Made by a program: the position numbers and the translations under genes
Notes under the pieces: model-generated
The model's input: only the letters and a program-made list of their open reading frames with translations
Database searches by the model: none
What the model was told of the DNA's origin: nothing
Shown: in pieces, positions 9,369 through 17,364 of the stretch
Numbering within the stretch: position 1 is the first letter of the stretch
Layout of the letters: each line of letters starts with the position of its first letter
NCBI GenBank assembly: GCA_963836015.1
Contig: CAWIIF010000004.1
Span: forward strand, 1,736,001-1,800,000
Length of the DNA: 64,000 bases
Direction: 5' to 3'
Source: CAWCDJ01 sp963836015
Lineage (GTDB): Bacteria > Acidobacteriota > Terriglobia > Bryobacterales > Bryobacteraceae

Positions 9369-9911
9369 ATGACCGACACAAACGCGGTGATCGCGGCCTA
9401 TGATAACCACTCGGCAGCGGAAGACGCGGTGAGGGAACTTCAGAAGTCAGGCTTCGACATGAAGAAGCTGTCAGTTGTGGGGAAGGATTATCACACCGAC
9501 GAGCAGGTCGTTGGCTATTACAACGCCGGAGACCGCATGAGGTATTGGGGGAAGTGGGGCGCTTTCTGGGGCGGCTTCTGGGGCCTACTGTTCGGCGCCG
9601 CATTCTTTTGGGTGCCCGCGATAGGCCCCGTGCTGGTTGGCGGTCCACTAGCGGCCTGGATCGTCGCCGCCCTGGAGAACGCGGTGGTAGTCGGCGGTTT
9701 GAGTGCCGTCGGTGCCGGTCTATACAGCATCGGTGTTCCAAGAAACAGCATCGTGACATACGAGACCGCCATAAAGGCGGGCCAGTATTTGGTAGTTGCC
9801 CATGGAACCTCCGCTGACGCTGCCAAGGCTAGGAGTGTTTTGGGCACCTTCAAACCAACCGATCTGACCGATCACGTTCTCGAACCCGCCATGCAGGCGG
9901 TCCCTCGTTGA
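9369..9911 (+). CDS. General stress protein with glycine-rich membrane hairpin
   Basis: The 180-residue protein begins with a ferredoxin-like GspM/YflT-type segment, AVIAAYDNHSAAEDAVREL and KLSVVGKDYH, followed by a glycine- and tryptophan-rich hydrophobic hairpin (WGKWGAFWGGFWGLLFGAAFF, then VGGPLAAWIVAALENAVVVGGL) and a second soluble part. This arrangement is common in proteins called general stress protein or DUF1269-like, of unknown mechanism. ATG 9369 was chosen because GAGGAGG precedes it; an upstream start at 9351 lacks one. A long perfect hairpin lies directly after the stop codon. Confidence 0.78.
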   Translation: MTDTNAVIAAYDNHSAAEDAVRELQKSGFDMKKLSVVGKDYHTDEQVVGYYNAGDRMRYWGKWGAFWGGFWGLLFGAAFFWVPAIGPVLVGGPLAAWIVAALENAVVVGGLSAVGAGLYSIGVPRNSIVTYETAIKAGQYLVVAHGTSADAAKARSVLGTFKPTDLTDHVLEPAMQAVPR

Positions 9912-9917
9912 ACACGT

Positions 9918-9959
9918 CGTGAGGTGGGGCTCAGCTGGTCTGTGGAACCCCACCTCACG
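9918..9959 (+). terminator. 12-bp perfect stem-loop after the stress-protein gene
   Basis: CGTGAGGTGGGG (9918-9929) pairs perfectly with CCCCACCTCACG (9948-9959) across an 18-base loop. It starts 7 bases after the stop codon. No T-run follows, so it may be a transcript-stabilising or Rho-related structure rather than a classic intrinsic terminator. Confidence 0.5.
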
Positions 9960-10009
9960 CCACTTCGAATCGTGGAAGCCCAGGTGCGTACCGTACAAGG
10001 AGATGGAAT

Positions 10010-10915
10010 ATGAGAGCAGTTGTTGTCCACCAATATGGCGGGCCGGAAGTACTGAGACTTGAGGACTATCCGGATCCAGTGCCGGGTCCGGGCGAGGTGT
10101 TGGTGCGAGTCGCCGCCGCGAGCGTGAATCCTATCGACTATAAACGGCGTGCCGGATTAACGAAGGATTTTTATCCCATGCATTTCCCTGGCCTCATAGG
10201 GGTCGATGTCTCGGGGACTGTAGTCGAGATTGGGCCGGGGGTGGAAGGCTTTTCCGCCGGCGATCGGGTGTTCGCTATGGCGGACGATACTTACGCCGAA
10301 CTTTGCGTCGTAAAGGCAGAGGTCCTGGCGAAGATTCCCGAGGGGCTCGATCTGATCCAGGCGGCGGCGCTGCCGCTGGCGACGACGACTGGCAACCAAC
10401 TCAGTTCCGCGACGGGGATCAAAGCAGGCCAGACGATCCTAGTCGTGGGCGCTATAGGGAGTGTCGGGCGCTCCGCGGTATTCACTGCGAAGGTGCGCGG
10501 GGCGACTGTGATCGCGGGGGTTTTGAAGAAACAACTGGATCAGGCGAAGAGTATCGGCGCCGATCGGGTGGTCGCAACCGACGACGACGACGCGATTGCG
10601 AATCTTGAGTTGCTCGACGCGGTTGCGGATACGGTCGGCGGAAGAACCGCCGAGAAGCTGATCGCCAAGGTCAAGCCCGGAGGGGTGTTTGCTACGGTTC
10701 TCGGCGCACCGCAGAACGCCGCGAAGTACCCATCTGTAAAGGTGGTGCCGGTATTCTCGAAATTCGACAGGAAAACGCTCGAGTTCATGGCCGAAGCGGT
10801 GCGAGATGGGAAGCTGATAATCCCGATTAGCCAGACCCTGCCACTCAGCGAGGCCGCCAAGGCTCAGGCAACGGCAGAAAAGGGCGGCATCGGGAAGATC
10901 TTGCTAGTGGCTTGA
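10010..10915 (+). CDS. NAD(P)-dependent oxidoreductase, quinone-reductase-like (zinc-free MDR)
   Basis: A 301-residue medium-chain dehydrogenase/reductase. GGPEVLRLEDYPDP opens the GroES-like domain, VNPIDYKRRAGL and GVDVSGTVVEIGPGVEGFSAGD follow, and the Rossmann glycine motif appears as VVGAIGSVGRSAV at about 146-158. The cysteines that bind catalytic zinc are absent, as in quinone oxidoreductases. It probably reduces quinones or alpha,beta-unsaturated carbonyls with NADPH. AAGGAGATGGAAT precedes the ATG. The UBP zinc-finger gene begins one base after its stop codon, so the two are co-transcribed. A distant paralogue lies at 27156-28079. Confidence 0.9.
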   Translation: MRAVVVHQYGGPEVLRLEDYPDPVPGPGEVLVRVAAASVNPIDYKRRAGLTKDFYPMHFPGLIGVDVSGTVVEIGPGVEGFSAGDRVFAMADDTYAELCVVKAEVLAKIPEGLDLIQAAALPLATTTGNQLSSATGIKAGQTILVVGAIGSVGRSAVFTAKVRGATVIAGVLKKQLDQAKSIGADRVVATDDDDAIANLELLDAVADTVGGRTAEKLIAKVKPGGVFATVLGAPQNAAKYPSVKVVPVFSKFDRKTLEFMAEAVRDGKLIIPISQTLPLSEAAKAQATAEKGGIGKILLVA

Positions 10916-10916
10916 A

Positions 10917-11270
10917 ATGAAGAAAGATCGCCACGGAATCAACCCCGCTTCGAAACCGAGCGGCGATGGGTGTGTGGAATGCCTTGCGTCACCGAGAGGC
11001 TGGTGGTTTCATCTCCGTCGCTGTGCGGAGTGTGGGCACATCGGGTGCTGTGACAGTTCGCCCAGCCAGCACGCCTCGAAGCATGCTGTGGCGACAGGGC
11101 ACCCGATCATAACCAGCTTTGAGCCGGGTGAGGATTGGTTCTACGATTACGAGACGCAGGGGATGATCAAGGGCGTGGAACTGCTTCCGCCATATTCCCA
11201 TCCGGATGGTCAACCATCACCCGGACCGGCAGGGAGAGTTCCAGCCAATTGGGAATCGATGCTGCACTAG
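10917..11270 (+). CDS. UBP-type zinc finger protein
   Basis: A 117-residue protein that is essentially one ZnF-UBP domain. The spaced ligands are visible in GCVECLAS, RRCAECGHIGCCD, QHASKHAVATGHP and the closing FEPGEDWFYDY. In eukaryotes this fold binds ubiquitin C-termini; bacterial stand-alone copies are common beside oxidoreductases, and their ligand is not established. The start lies one base after the oxidoreductase stop, indicating translational coupling. Its last codons and stop overlap the left part of a 56-bp dispersed repeat (11249-11304). Confidence 0.86.
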   Translation: MKKDRHGINPASKPSGDGCVECLASPRGWWFHLRRCAECGHIGCCDSSPSQHASKHAVATGHPIITSFEPGEDWFYDYETQGMIKGVELLPPYSHPDGQPSPGPAGRVPANWESMLH

Positions 11271-11304
11271 CTGGCGTCGGTCGAGTTTTTATGAATGAGA
11301 GCGG
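11249..11304 (+). repeat. 56-bp interspersed repeat, copy A
   Basis: This stretch matches the complement of 30752-30807 with about six differences in 56 bases. The shared core includes CTGCACTAGCTGGCGTCG. Copy A lies about 70 bases upstream of the nucleotidyltransferase start and overlaps the end of the zinc-finger gene; copy B lies about 50 bases upstream of a VOC gene, in the same orientation relative to that gene. A shared leader/promoter element or a small mobile repeat are both possible. Confidence 0.6.
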
Positions 11305-11376
11305 AGTTGGGGCCCCTATCGCGGGCATCAACGGTTCGGTCAGCAATGGCGCCCCGGCTCTTGTGGGACAGGCAGG

Positions 11377-12354
11377 ATGACGATCTTCGCGAATATTCCG
11401 GTGCCAGCGCGGCGCATGCCTCGGCATTTCTGGGCCGTGCTACTGGCTGGCGGCAACGGGAGTCGGCTACGGGACTTGACCGTCAGGATAGCGGGAGACG
11501 ATCGCCCGAAGCAGTTCTGCCCGATCACCGGTCCGGAGAGTCTCTTGCGTCAGACCCGCTCTCGCCTCGATCCGCTCTTTGGTGGCGATCGGCAGGTATT
11601 CGTAGTCTCTCGTGCCCATGAAAGGTACTACAGCGAGGAACTTGCGGATGCGAAAGACTCACTCGTCATTGCACAACCCATGAACCGGGGCACCGCGGTC
11701 GGAATCATCGTTGCGCTGGTTCAGGTCATGCAGGCTGATTCCGACGCGATCGTGGGATTCTTTCCCTGCGATCATCACTACTCCGATGACGAGTCGTTCA
11801 GGTCCATTGTCACAGCCGCGACAGCGGGCGTGGAGCAAGCCCCCGAGTCGCTCGTGATCGTCGGGGCCGAGGCCGGGTACGCGGAAACTGAGTACGGCTG
11901 GATTGAACCGGGGCCAGCTGTATTGGAAACACAAGCCACGCCGCTGTGTCGAGTCAATCGATTCTGGGAGAAGCCAGCGTTACCTAAAGCGCGAGCTCTA
12001 TTACAAAGCGGTTGCCTCTGGAACACCTTCGTCACCATCGGCAGCGCGGCTACTTTCCTCCAGTTGGTTTGCTCCGAAGTTCCCGAAGTGGTTCTTTCGG
12101 TGACACGCGCGCTGGCCGATAGCGATCTGGCGCCCACGTACACACAGTTGCCCATCGTCGATTTTTCACGCGACATTCTGACCCATCAAGCCAACAGGCT
12201 CCTGGTACTTCGCGATTCCGGCTCGGGATGGGCGGACCTTGGTAGCCCCACCCGCGTGCTCGGCCTGCTTGCCAAGAGCGTCAATCCGCCGGCCTGGTTT
12301 CGTCAAAGAAATAGCCCTACGCCGCAAGTCCGCGCGTTGCGAGATGTCGTGTGA
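11377..12354 (+). CDS. Sugar-1-phosphate nucleotidyltransferase (mannose-1-phosphate guanylyltransferase-like)
   Basis: A 325-residue nucleotidyltransferase expected to join a sugar-1-phosphate to GTP or another NTP for polysaccharide precursors. The N-terminal signature AVLLAGGNGSRL (20-31) and DRPKQFCPI (42-50) fit mannose-1-phosphate guanylyltransferases, as do the nucleotide-contacting FFPCDHHYSDD near 128-138 and FWEKP around 194-198. ATG 11377 has AGGCAGG upstream. The C-terminal isomerase domain of bifunctional ManC is absent. The stop codon overlaps the start of the next small gene by four bases (GTGA), so the pair is translationally coupled. Substrate sugar is inferred, not shown. 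Confidence 0.85.
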   Translation: MTIFANIPVPARRMPRHFWAVLLAGGNGSRLRDLTVRIAGDDRPKQFCPITGPESLLRQTRSRLDPLFGGDRQVFVVSRAHERYYSEELADAKDSLVIAQPMNRGTAVGIIVALVQVMQADSDAIVGFFPCDHHYSDDESFRSIVTAATAGVEQAPESLVIVGAEAGYAETEYGWIEPGPAVLETQATPLCRVNRFWEKPALPKARALLQSGCLWNTFVTIGSAATFLQLVCSEVPEVVLSVTRALADSDLAPTYTQLPIVDFSRDILTHQANRLLVLRDSGSGWADLGSPTRVLGLLAKSVNPPAWFRQRNSPTPQVRALRDVV

Positions 12355-12806
12355 TCGCGGTAGAACTCCACGTCCGTGAAGCCTTTCTCGCAGCTCTGAT
12401 GTTGAGCGGCAGCGTCGATGCGGCCGAGCGGGCGGTATCGGAGGCGATCGCCGCATCGGGATGCGACTTTGCCATGGACGAAATGCTCGTTACGACGGCG
12501 AAGTGCGCGATTCAAATCGGCGATGAGGGTTTGCCGCGGGCGGAGATGGCATACAGTCTGCCTCTCGAACTCCAGCGGCTGTTTTTGCTTTCTTCCATAG
12601 GTCGCAAATGTCTAGTCTTGCGAATGCTGCTGGGACTCACCCTGGAAAACACCTGTGGAATTCTAAATTTGCACAGGGATGAAGTCGACGATGCGCTGTG
12701 TCGCGCGCTGAGCGATCTTCCCCGGGTGGCCGGCCGTCAAAGCGACCTGGCAGTTAAAGTAGAACACTCGGTGGAGAAGCGGCGCCGGAACCCGGCCGAG
12801 TTCTGA
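12351..12806 (+). CDS. Small protein with sigma-70 region-4-like C-terminus
   Basis: This 151-residue protein starts at a GTG that overlaps the previous stop codon. Its C-terminal half, with LPLELQRLFLLSSIGRKCLV, LRMLLGLTLENTCGILNL and EVDDALCRALSDL, has the length and spacing of the region-4 helix-turn-helix of ECF-type sigma factors: a Leu-Pro opening, a FVLR-like turn and a second helix before a conserved Ala-Leu. The N-terminal half lacks a clear region 2. It could be a degenerate sigma factor or a DNA-binding adaptor. The family is common in acidobacterial genomes as hypothetical protein; the sigma resemblance is my reading. Confidence 0.6.
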   Translation: MIAVELHVREAFLAALMLSGSVDAAERAVSEAIAASGCDFAMDEMLVTTAKCAIQIGDEGLPRAEMAYSLPLELQRLFLLSSIGRKCLVLRMLLGLTLENTCGILNLHRDEVDDALCRALSDLPRVAGRQSDLAVKVEHSVEKRRRNPAEF

Positions 12807-13140
12807 TTGGCGTTGGAGTAAATATTCAGGGCTCAGCCTGGCGACCGAGGGGCACCCGCTGAAGTGTCTGCCCGCGGTGCCAATCCTCCGACACCGGATA
12901 TCCATGCGACTTCACCCGAGTGCACAAGCGTTCACGTTAAGCCGCGTACGTCACCCATTTCCAGCATTTCGGATTGAGATGGAAACTCTGGCTCGAAGCG
13001 TGCACTTAGGGTCGCCAGTGGTCGGTGTGAGTACAGATCTGAGCCCTAGCGGCAGGCGAAGGAAGCGTTTTTCGAATTGTTCGGCCAGATACCAATATTG
13101 GTCGTTGCCCACTTTCCTGAGAGTTCGAATGGAGTATTTC
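12807..13140. other. Intergenic region
   Basis: About 334 bases between the sigma-4-like gene and the lactonase-like gene. The frame upstream of the lactonase stays open to 12877 but encodes Arg/Ser-rich sequence without resemblance to the family and without a ribosome site, so I treat it as noncoding leader. Promoter elements are not obvious. Confidence 0.5.
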
Positions 13141-14007
13141 ATGGAAGCAAATGTTAAGCGGACGTTCTTGGTTACCGCCTTGGCGCTGGCGACCGCCACC
13201 TCTGGCTTGCGAATTTCCGCCGCCCCCAATCCGGATGCCAAGTCCGGAGTCGACCGGCTCTACGTGATTGACTGCGGCGACGGCAGTGGTCCCGACGAAT
13301 CGCGTTGGACACCAGGCGCCAACGTCGGAACCCCGGTCGCTTTTCCCGGCCACTGTTACCTCATCCACCACACGCGGGGGTGGTTTCTATGGGACACGGG
13401 CATTGATGATGCCGTGGCACAGCTGCCCGATCATGAGAGGGTATTTCACGAATGGGGGCCGGGCACCGGCCCGATCTGGCGCAAACCAATCACGCTTGCA
13501 GCTCAGCTCGAAGAGATACACGTTGAGCCCTCGGAGATCACGCTGATGGCGGTGTCACATAGCCATCCGGACCACGCGGGGAACATCGAAATGTATCCTA
13601 ACACGCTGATGCTGGTGCAAAGAGTCGAGTACGAATGGGCGGGGAGCCGACAAGACACCGTCGCCTTTAACAAGAAGCATCCAGTAAAGCTTATTGACGG
13701 CGACTACGACATCTTTGGAGACGGAAGCGTCGTGCTGCTCTCCACACCCGGACACACTCCCGGCCACCAATCTTTGCTTGTGAGGCTCCCTAAAACTGGG
13801 CCGGTGATTCTTAGCGGCGATGTTGCGCATTTCCAGACAAGCTTTGAAAAGCGCTATGTCCCTACGAATAATTGGAGCAAGCAGGCCTCGCTCTCTTCTA
13901 TGGACAAGATAGCGTCAATCATGGCGAAGGAGCATGCGCAGCTCTGGATTAACCACGATCAGCCCCAAAGCGACGCGCAAAAGAAGCTGCCGGCCTATTA
14001 CGAGTGA
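13141..14007 (+). CDS. Exported metallo-beta-lactamase-fold hydrolase, N-acyl-homoserine-lactonase-like
   Basis: The 288-residue protein opens with a signal peptide (MEANVKRTFLVTALALATAT, then a cleavage zone near RISAAPN), so it acts outside the cytoplasm. Metal ligands are in SHSHPDHAGN, with further ligands in STPGHTPGH and LSGDVAHF, the order seen in AttM/AiiA-type lactonases. The FPGHCYLIHHTRGWFLWDTG segment also fits that subfamily. It may hydrolyse acyl-homoserine lactones or other lactones; MBL proteins are hard to assign by sequence. ATG 13141 was chosen for the GGAG upstream and because the signal peptide starts there. A compact hairpin follows the stop codon. Confidence 0.8.
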   Translation: MEANVKRTFLVTALALATATSGLRISAAPNPDAKSGVDRLYVIDCGDGSGPDESRWTPGANVGTPVAFPGHCYLIHHTRGWFLWDTGIDDAVAQLPDHERVFHEWGPGTGPIWRKPITLAAQLEEIHVEPSEITLMAVSHSHPDHAGNIEMYPNTLMLVQRVEYEWAGSRQDTVAFNKKHPVKLIDGDYDIFGDGSVVLLSTPGHTPGHQSLLVRLPKTGPVILSGDVAHFQTSFEKRYVPTNNWSKQASLSSMDKIASIMAKEHAQLWINHDQPQSDAQKKLPAYYE

Positions 14008-14014
14008 TGGCCAC

Positions 14015-14033
14015 TTTTCCGGTTGCCGGAAAA
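14015..14033 (+). terminator. Short perfect hairpin after the lactonase-like gene
   Basis: TTTTCCGG (14015-14022), loop TTG, CCGGAAAA (14026-14033), starting 7 bases after the stop codon. The stem is perfect but the loop is short and no T-run follows on the coding strand. It may contribute to termination. Confidence 0.4.
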
Positions 14034-14222
14034 CACTGTTCGGCTCCGACGCGAGATGGAAAGTCCGCGCATACGAATGAAACCACGGGAACTTAAGAGT
14101 CCGCCGGCGAGGAGGGTAGCTCTGGTCGAGTTCTAAAAGCTGAACAGATCCGGACCGCGTTTCGATCGCTGCGTTGGTAGCGGCCAATTTGAATGCTGAT
14201 TCGATTTTGAAGGAGAAACCTT

Positions 14223-14747
14223 ATGAAACAGATCACTTTCTTGCTGATTGCGGTTGCAGCGCTAGCCGGGGTCGTCCTTATCGCAGTGCCCCCATCTCTA
14301 CGCGCCAATCAAACCGCCGATCCGATCTTCGTAACAGAAATCCCCCCCGGATACCGAGACTGGAGGTTAATCTCCGTCGCCCACGAAGAAGGCAATCTCC
14401 ATAGCTTCGCTGCTGTGTTGGGTAACGACGTGGCGATCAAGGCCTACCGCGACGGGAAGCTTCCGTTTCCGGACGGTTCAATCATTGCCGCTCTACACTA
14501 CGGTCACGTCCCGTCGGAGGAGAACAACAAAGTCTTTGGCAATCCCCAATCGTTCGTTCCGGGTCCCGCTACGAACGTTCAGTTTATGGTCAAGGATTCG
14601 AAAAAGTACGCCGCGACGGGTGGCTGGGGGTTCGGTCACTTCAACAAAGACGGTAAACCCATCGACGCTGCGTCAATGAAAACCTGCTTCCCTTGCCACA
14701 GCCAAATCAAGGCTCGCGACCTAGTCTTCACGCGTTACGCACCTTAG
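14223..14747 (+). CDS. Secreted cytochrome P460-family protein (CXXCH)
   Basis: A 174-residue exported protein: a signal peptide (MKQITFLLIAVAALAGVVLI) is followed by a P460-type domain with YRDWRLISVAHEEGNLHSF, IKAYRDGKLPFPDGSIIA and GWGFGHF. A single heme-binding site CFPCH lies near the C-terminus (about 159-163), followed by KARDLVFTRYAP. P460 proteins bind a lysine-crosslinked c-type heme and oxidise hydroxylamine or detoxify NO; whether the crosslink Lys is present here cannot be judged. AAGGAGAAACCTT precedes the ATG. It lies 33 bases before a thioredoxin-like gene. Two other P460 proteins in the window have an altered heme motif. Confidence 0.85.
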   Translation: MKQITFLLIAVAALAGVVLIAVPPSLRANQTADPIFVTEIPPGYRDWRLISVAHEEGNLHSFAAVLGNDVAIKAYRDGKLPFPDGSIIAALHYGHVPSEENNKVFGNPQSFVPGPATNVQFMVKDSKKYAATGGWGFGHFNKDGKPIDAASMKTCFPCHSQIKARDLVFTRYAP

Positions 14748-14780
14748 CATCGGGAACCAGAGGCGACCGGAGTTATTCTC

Positions 14781-15815
14781 ATGACGAAGCTCTCCTATTG
14801 GATTGTCGCCGGGATTCTCATCTGCGGCGTCGCTGTGACTGCATCAGGGGTGGGAGACGAAGGACCGATGCCTGATTTGGATGGCGCCGTCGCCTGGCTC
14901 AACTCCCCTCCTTTGAGCAATAAGGCGCTGCGGGGGAAAGTCGTGCTGGTTAACTTCTGGACTTACTCGTGCATTAACAGCCTGCGTGAGCTTCCGTACA
15001 TGAAAGCTTGGGCTGCAAAATATAAGGACGCCGGCCTGGTTGTCATCGGCGTCCATGCGCCGGAGTTTGGATTCGAGAAGGATCCGGCGAACGTGAAGAA
15101 TGCCGTCTCTGACTTGAAGGTCGCGTACCCCATCGCGATCGATAGCGGCCATGCGATCTGGTCGGCATTCAGAAACGAATACTGGCCCGCGGACTATTTC
15201 GTCGACGGCAAAGGACGTATTCGTTATCACCACTTCGGCGAGGGCGAGTATGCCAAGTCCGAGCGGGTGATCCAGGCACTTCTCAGGGAAAACGGGGCGG
15301 TCGGTCTGGACGATAGTGCAGTACGTATAACGGCCGAAGGGGCCGAGGCGCCACCTAGTGATGATGTGCGGTCGCCCGAAACCTACGTCGGCTACGCTCG
15401 GGCGGAGAACTTCGCGTCGCCCGAGCGGATGGCGCAAAACTCGCGAGAGATTTACAGCCCACCGTCGATGCCCGCATTGAATCAGTGGGGACTCGGCGGA
15501 TCGTGGAATGCCGGCATTGAGAGCAGCACACTCGAATCGGCGCCTGGCACGATCATGTTCCGGTTCCACTGCCGCGACCTCCATATGGTCTTGGCTCCGT
15601 CGAAGAATGGGGCGCCCGTTCGCTTCAGGATTAAGCTGAATGGCGCCGCGCCCGCCAACGATCATGGATCCGATTCCAGTGCCGATGGCAGCGGCGAGGT
15701 TCGACAGCCGCGGATGTATCAGCTCGTGCGGCAGAAGGGACCGGTCAAAGACGTGACCTTTGAGATTGAATTCCTCGACCCCGGAGTCCAGGTCTTTTCG
15801 TTCACGTTTGGTTAG
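14781..15815 (+). CDS. Exported thioredoxin-like protein, DipZ C-terminal type, monothiol active site
   Basis: The 344-residue protein has a signal or anchor segment (LSYWIVAGILICGVAVTASG), a thioredoxin fold and a DipZ-like C-terminal domain. In DipZ proteins the site reads SCINC; here it is NFWTYSCINSLRELPY, so the second cysteine is a serine (codon AGC) and disulfide exchange in the usual sense is unlikely. The fold is otherwise intact, with VVIGVHAPEFGFE, YWPADYFVDGKG and the C-terminal YVGYARAENFASPE and FEFLDPGV-like strand region. Peroxiredoxin-like or binding roles are possible. It lies directly after a P460 gene and may share its transcript. No symbol is assigned. Confidence 0.82.
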   Translation: MTKLSYWIVAGILICGVAVTASGVGDEGPMPDLDGAVAWLNSPPLSNKALRGKVVLVNFWTYSCINSLRELPYMKAWAAKYKDAGLVVIGVHAPEFGFEKDPANVKNAVSDLKVAYPIAIDSGHAIWSAFRNEYWPADYFVDGKGRIRYHHFGEGEYAKSERVIQALLRENGAVGLDDSAVRITAEGAEAPPSDDVRSPETYVGYARAENFASPERMAQNSREIYSPPSMPALNQWGLGGSWNAGIESSTLESAPGTIMFRFHCRDLHMVLAPSKNGAPVRFRIKLNGAAPANDHGSDSSADGSGEVRQPRMYQLVRQKGPVKDVTFEIEFLDPGVQVFSFTFG

Positions 15816-15914
15816 GACATCCCCGGGGCGACTTCCCCCTGGCTAATGCTGCGGATGAAGTCGTCGAGCTAGTTCGGAAGTATTTAGTCGTCCGTTCAGA
15901 AAAAAGAGGCAGAC

Positions 15915-16595
15915 ATGGGCACCAACCAAGTCCTTTGCAAGGGCGCGTGCGAAGACGCGATCGTCGCGAGAGTCGACATGAAGCTTGAGGCGGTCGTCAT
16001 CCCTGTCGCGGATGTCGATCGCGCGAAGGAGTTCCACGGGAGACTCGGGTGGAGGCTCGACGCTGACTTTCGCGGCGGTATCGGCTTCCGGGTCGTCCAG
16101 TTCACACCGCCTGGCTCGGGGTGCTCGGTCCAATTTGGGACCAACATCACGTCTGCCGCACCCGGCTCGGCTCAGGGCATCTACCTGATTGTCTCCGGCA
16201 TCGAGGCTGCGCGCGAAGAACTCGTCGCGCGGGGTGTCAGTGTCAGCGAGGTATTCCACGCTGGGGCACCAGGCGCTCAGTTTCAGCCCGACGGCACAAG
16301 CGGCCGCGTGGGTGGGCCGGCACCAGATCACGGCAGCTACGGCTCCTACGCCACGATCAGGGACCCAGACGGCAACGGCTGGCTGGTGCAGGAGGTCACT
16401 ACCCGGTTGCCCGGGCGCCTCGACCTCACCGGGACGGCGTTCGCCTCGGCGAACGATTTGGCGAGCGCGCTGAGACGTGCGGAGGCCGCCCATGGCCAGC
16501 ACGAGAAGCGGAGCGGCCAGCGCGACGCAAACTGGCCCGACTGGTACGCCGAGTATATTGTGGCGGAGCAGGCTGGAAAGGCTCCGCCGCGATAG
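15915..16595 (+). CDS. VOC family protein (glyoxalase/bleomycin-resistance fold)
   Basis: A 226-residue protein with one vicinal-oxygen-chelate domain, visible as AVVIPVADVDRAKEFHGRLGWRLDADF, GIGFRVVQFTPPGSGCSVQFG, then GIYLIVSGIEAAREELVARGV and YATIRDPDGNGWLVQEV. The two beta-alpha-beta repeats and the terminal DPDGN turn fit glyoxalase-type enzymes. The C-terminus carries an extra helix rich in Ala and Arg. The substrate is not predictable. AGAGG lies upstream of ATG 15915; a second methionine at about residue 22 is where homology starts, so a shorter product is possible. Confidence 0.82.
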   Translation: MGTNQVLCKGACEDAIVARVDMKLEAVVIPVADVDRAKEFHGRLGWRLDADFRGGIGFRVVQFTPPGSGCSVQFGTNITSAAPGSAQGIYLIVSGIEAAREELVARGVSVSEVFHAGAPGAQFQPDGTSGRVGGPAPDHGSYGSYATIRDPDGNGWLVQEVTTRLPGRLDLTGTAFASANDLASALRRAEAAHGQHEKRSGQRDANWPDWYAEYIVAEQAGKAPPR

Positions 16596-16666
16596 CCGGG
16601 TAAGCCGCGTTGATTCACGCCATAGGGAACGTCAGCGAACAACAAGTTCGGGAAAAGCGTCTAGAC

Positions 16667-17203
16667 ATGAAACGCAACAGTATCGGAGTAATTGTACTCG
16701 TTGGGGTATTTCTCTCTGCCCTGGGGGCAATGGCCATCGCGGCGCAGGACAAGTACACACTGCGTGTCCCAAATGGGCTCGCATTCTCTGACTTCAGGGG
16801 ATACGAGAGCTGGCAGGTTGTGTCCGTCAGTCAGACTGAAAATTTGCTGAAGGTGATGGTCGCCAATCCCACGATGATCGACGCCTATCGGGCCGGCGTT
16901 CCTGGCAACGGCAAGACTTTCCCCGACGGCTCCAAAATTGCAAAAATCGAGTGGAAGCCGAAAAAGAACACGGAAGCCCCCTTTTCAGTGAGGGTACCAG
17001 ACACCTTACAAGTCGTTTCCCTTATCGAAAAGGACAACAAAAGATTCCCGGGCACTAAGGGATGGGCATACGCTGCTTTTGACTATGATCCCGAATCAGA
17101 CTCGTTCAAGCCCGATCCGACTGGCGTCGTCAGTTGCGGCTTCGCGTGCCATTCGGGAGTGGCGGCTAAGGATTACATTTTCACATCGTTCGGCAAAAGA
17201 TGA
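16667..17203 (+). CDS. Secreted cytochrome P460-family protein with CX3CH motif
   Basis: A 178-residue exported protein with a signal peptide (MKRNSIGVIVLVGVFLSALG). The mature part opens AAQDKYTLRVPNGLAFSDF, then FRGYESWQVVSVSQ, AYRAGVPGNGK and WKPKKNTEAPFSV. Near the C-terminus the heme site reads CGFACH, three residues between the cysteines rather than two, followed by AAKDYIFTSFGKR. It is a very close paralogue of the protein at 32377-32934, which keeps the same CX3CH spacing. Probably a periplasmic heme protein handling hydroxylamine, NO or electrons; the unusual spacing leaves heme attachment in doubt. ATG 16667 was chosen over an upstream TTG because the signal peptide begins there. 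Confidence 0.82.
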   Translation: MKRNSIGVIVLVGVFLSALGAMAIAAQDKYTLRVPNGLAFSDFRGYESWQVVSVSQTENLLKVMVANPTMIDAYRAGVPGNGKTFPDGSKIAKIEWKPKKNTEAPFSVRVPDTLQVVSLIEKDNKRFPGTKGWAYAAFDYDPESDSFKPDPTGVVSCGFACHSGVAAKDYIFTSFGKR

Positions 17204-17364
17204 CCGGGGTGTGCGAGGACCGCCTGGTGTTGATCGCATCTGCGGAGAGGGCGTTTCGATTACTCGATGGCTCGACCGCCGGCCGCGAAAGCATGCGCAT
17301 CGGTCCGTACGAATTCCGGTCGCGGCCCTCAAAACGGTGAACGTCCTGCTAGGATGACATTCAG

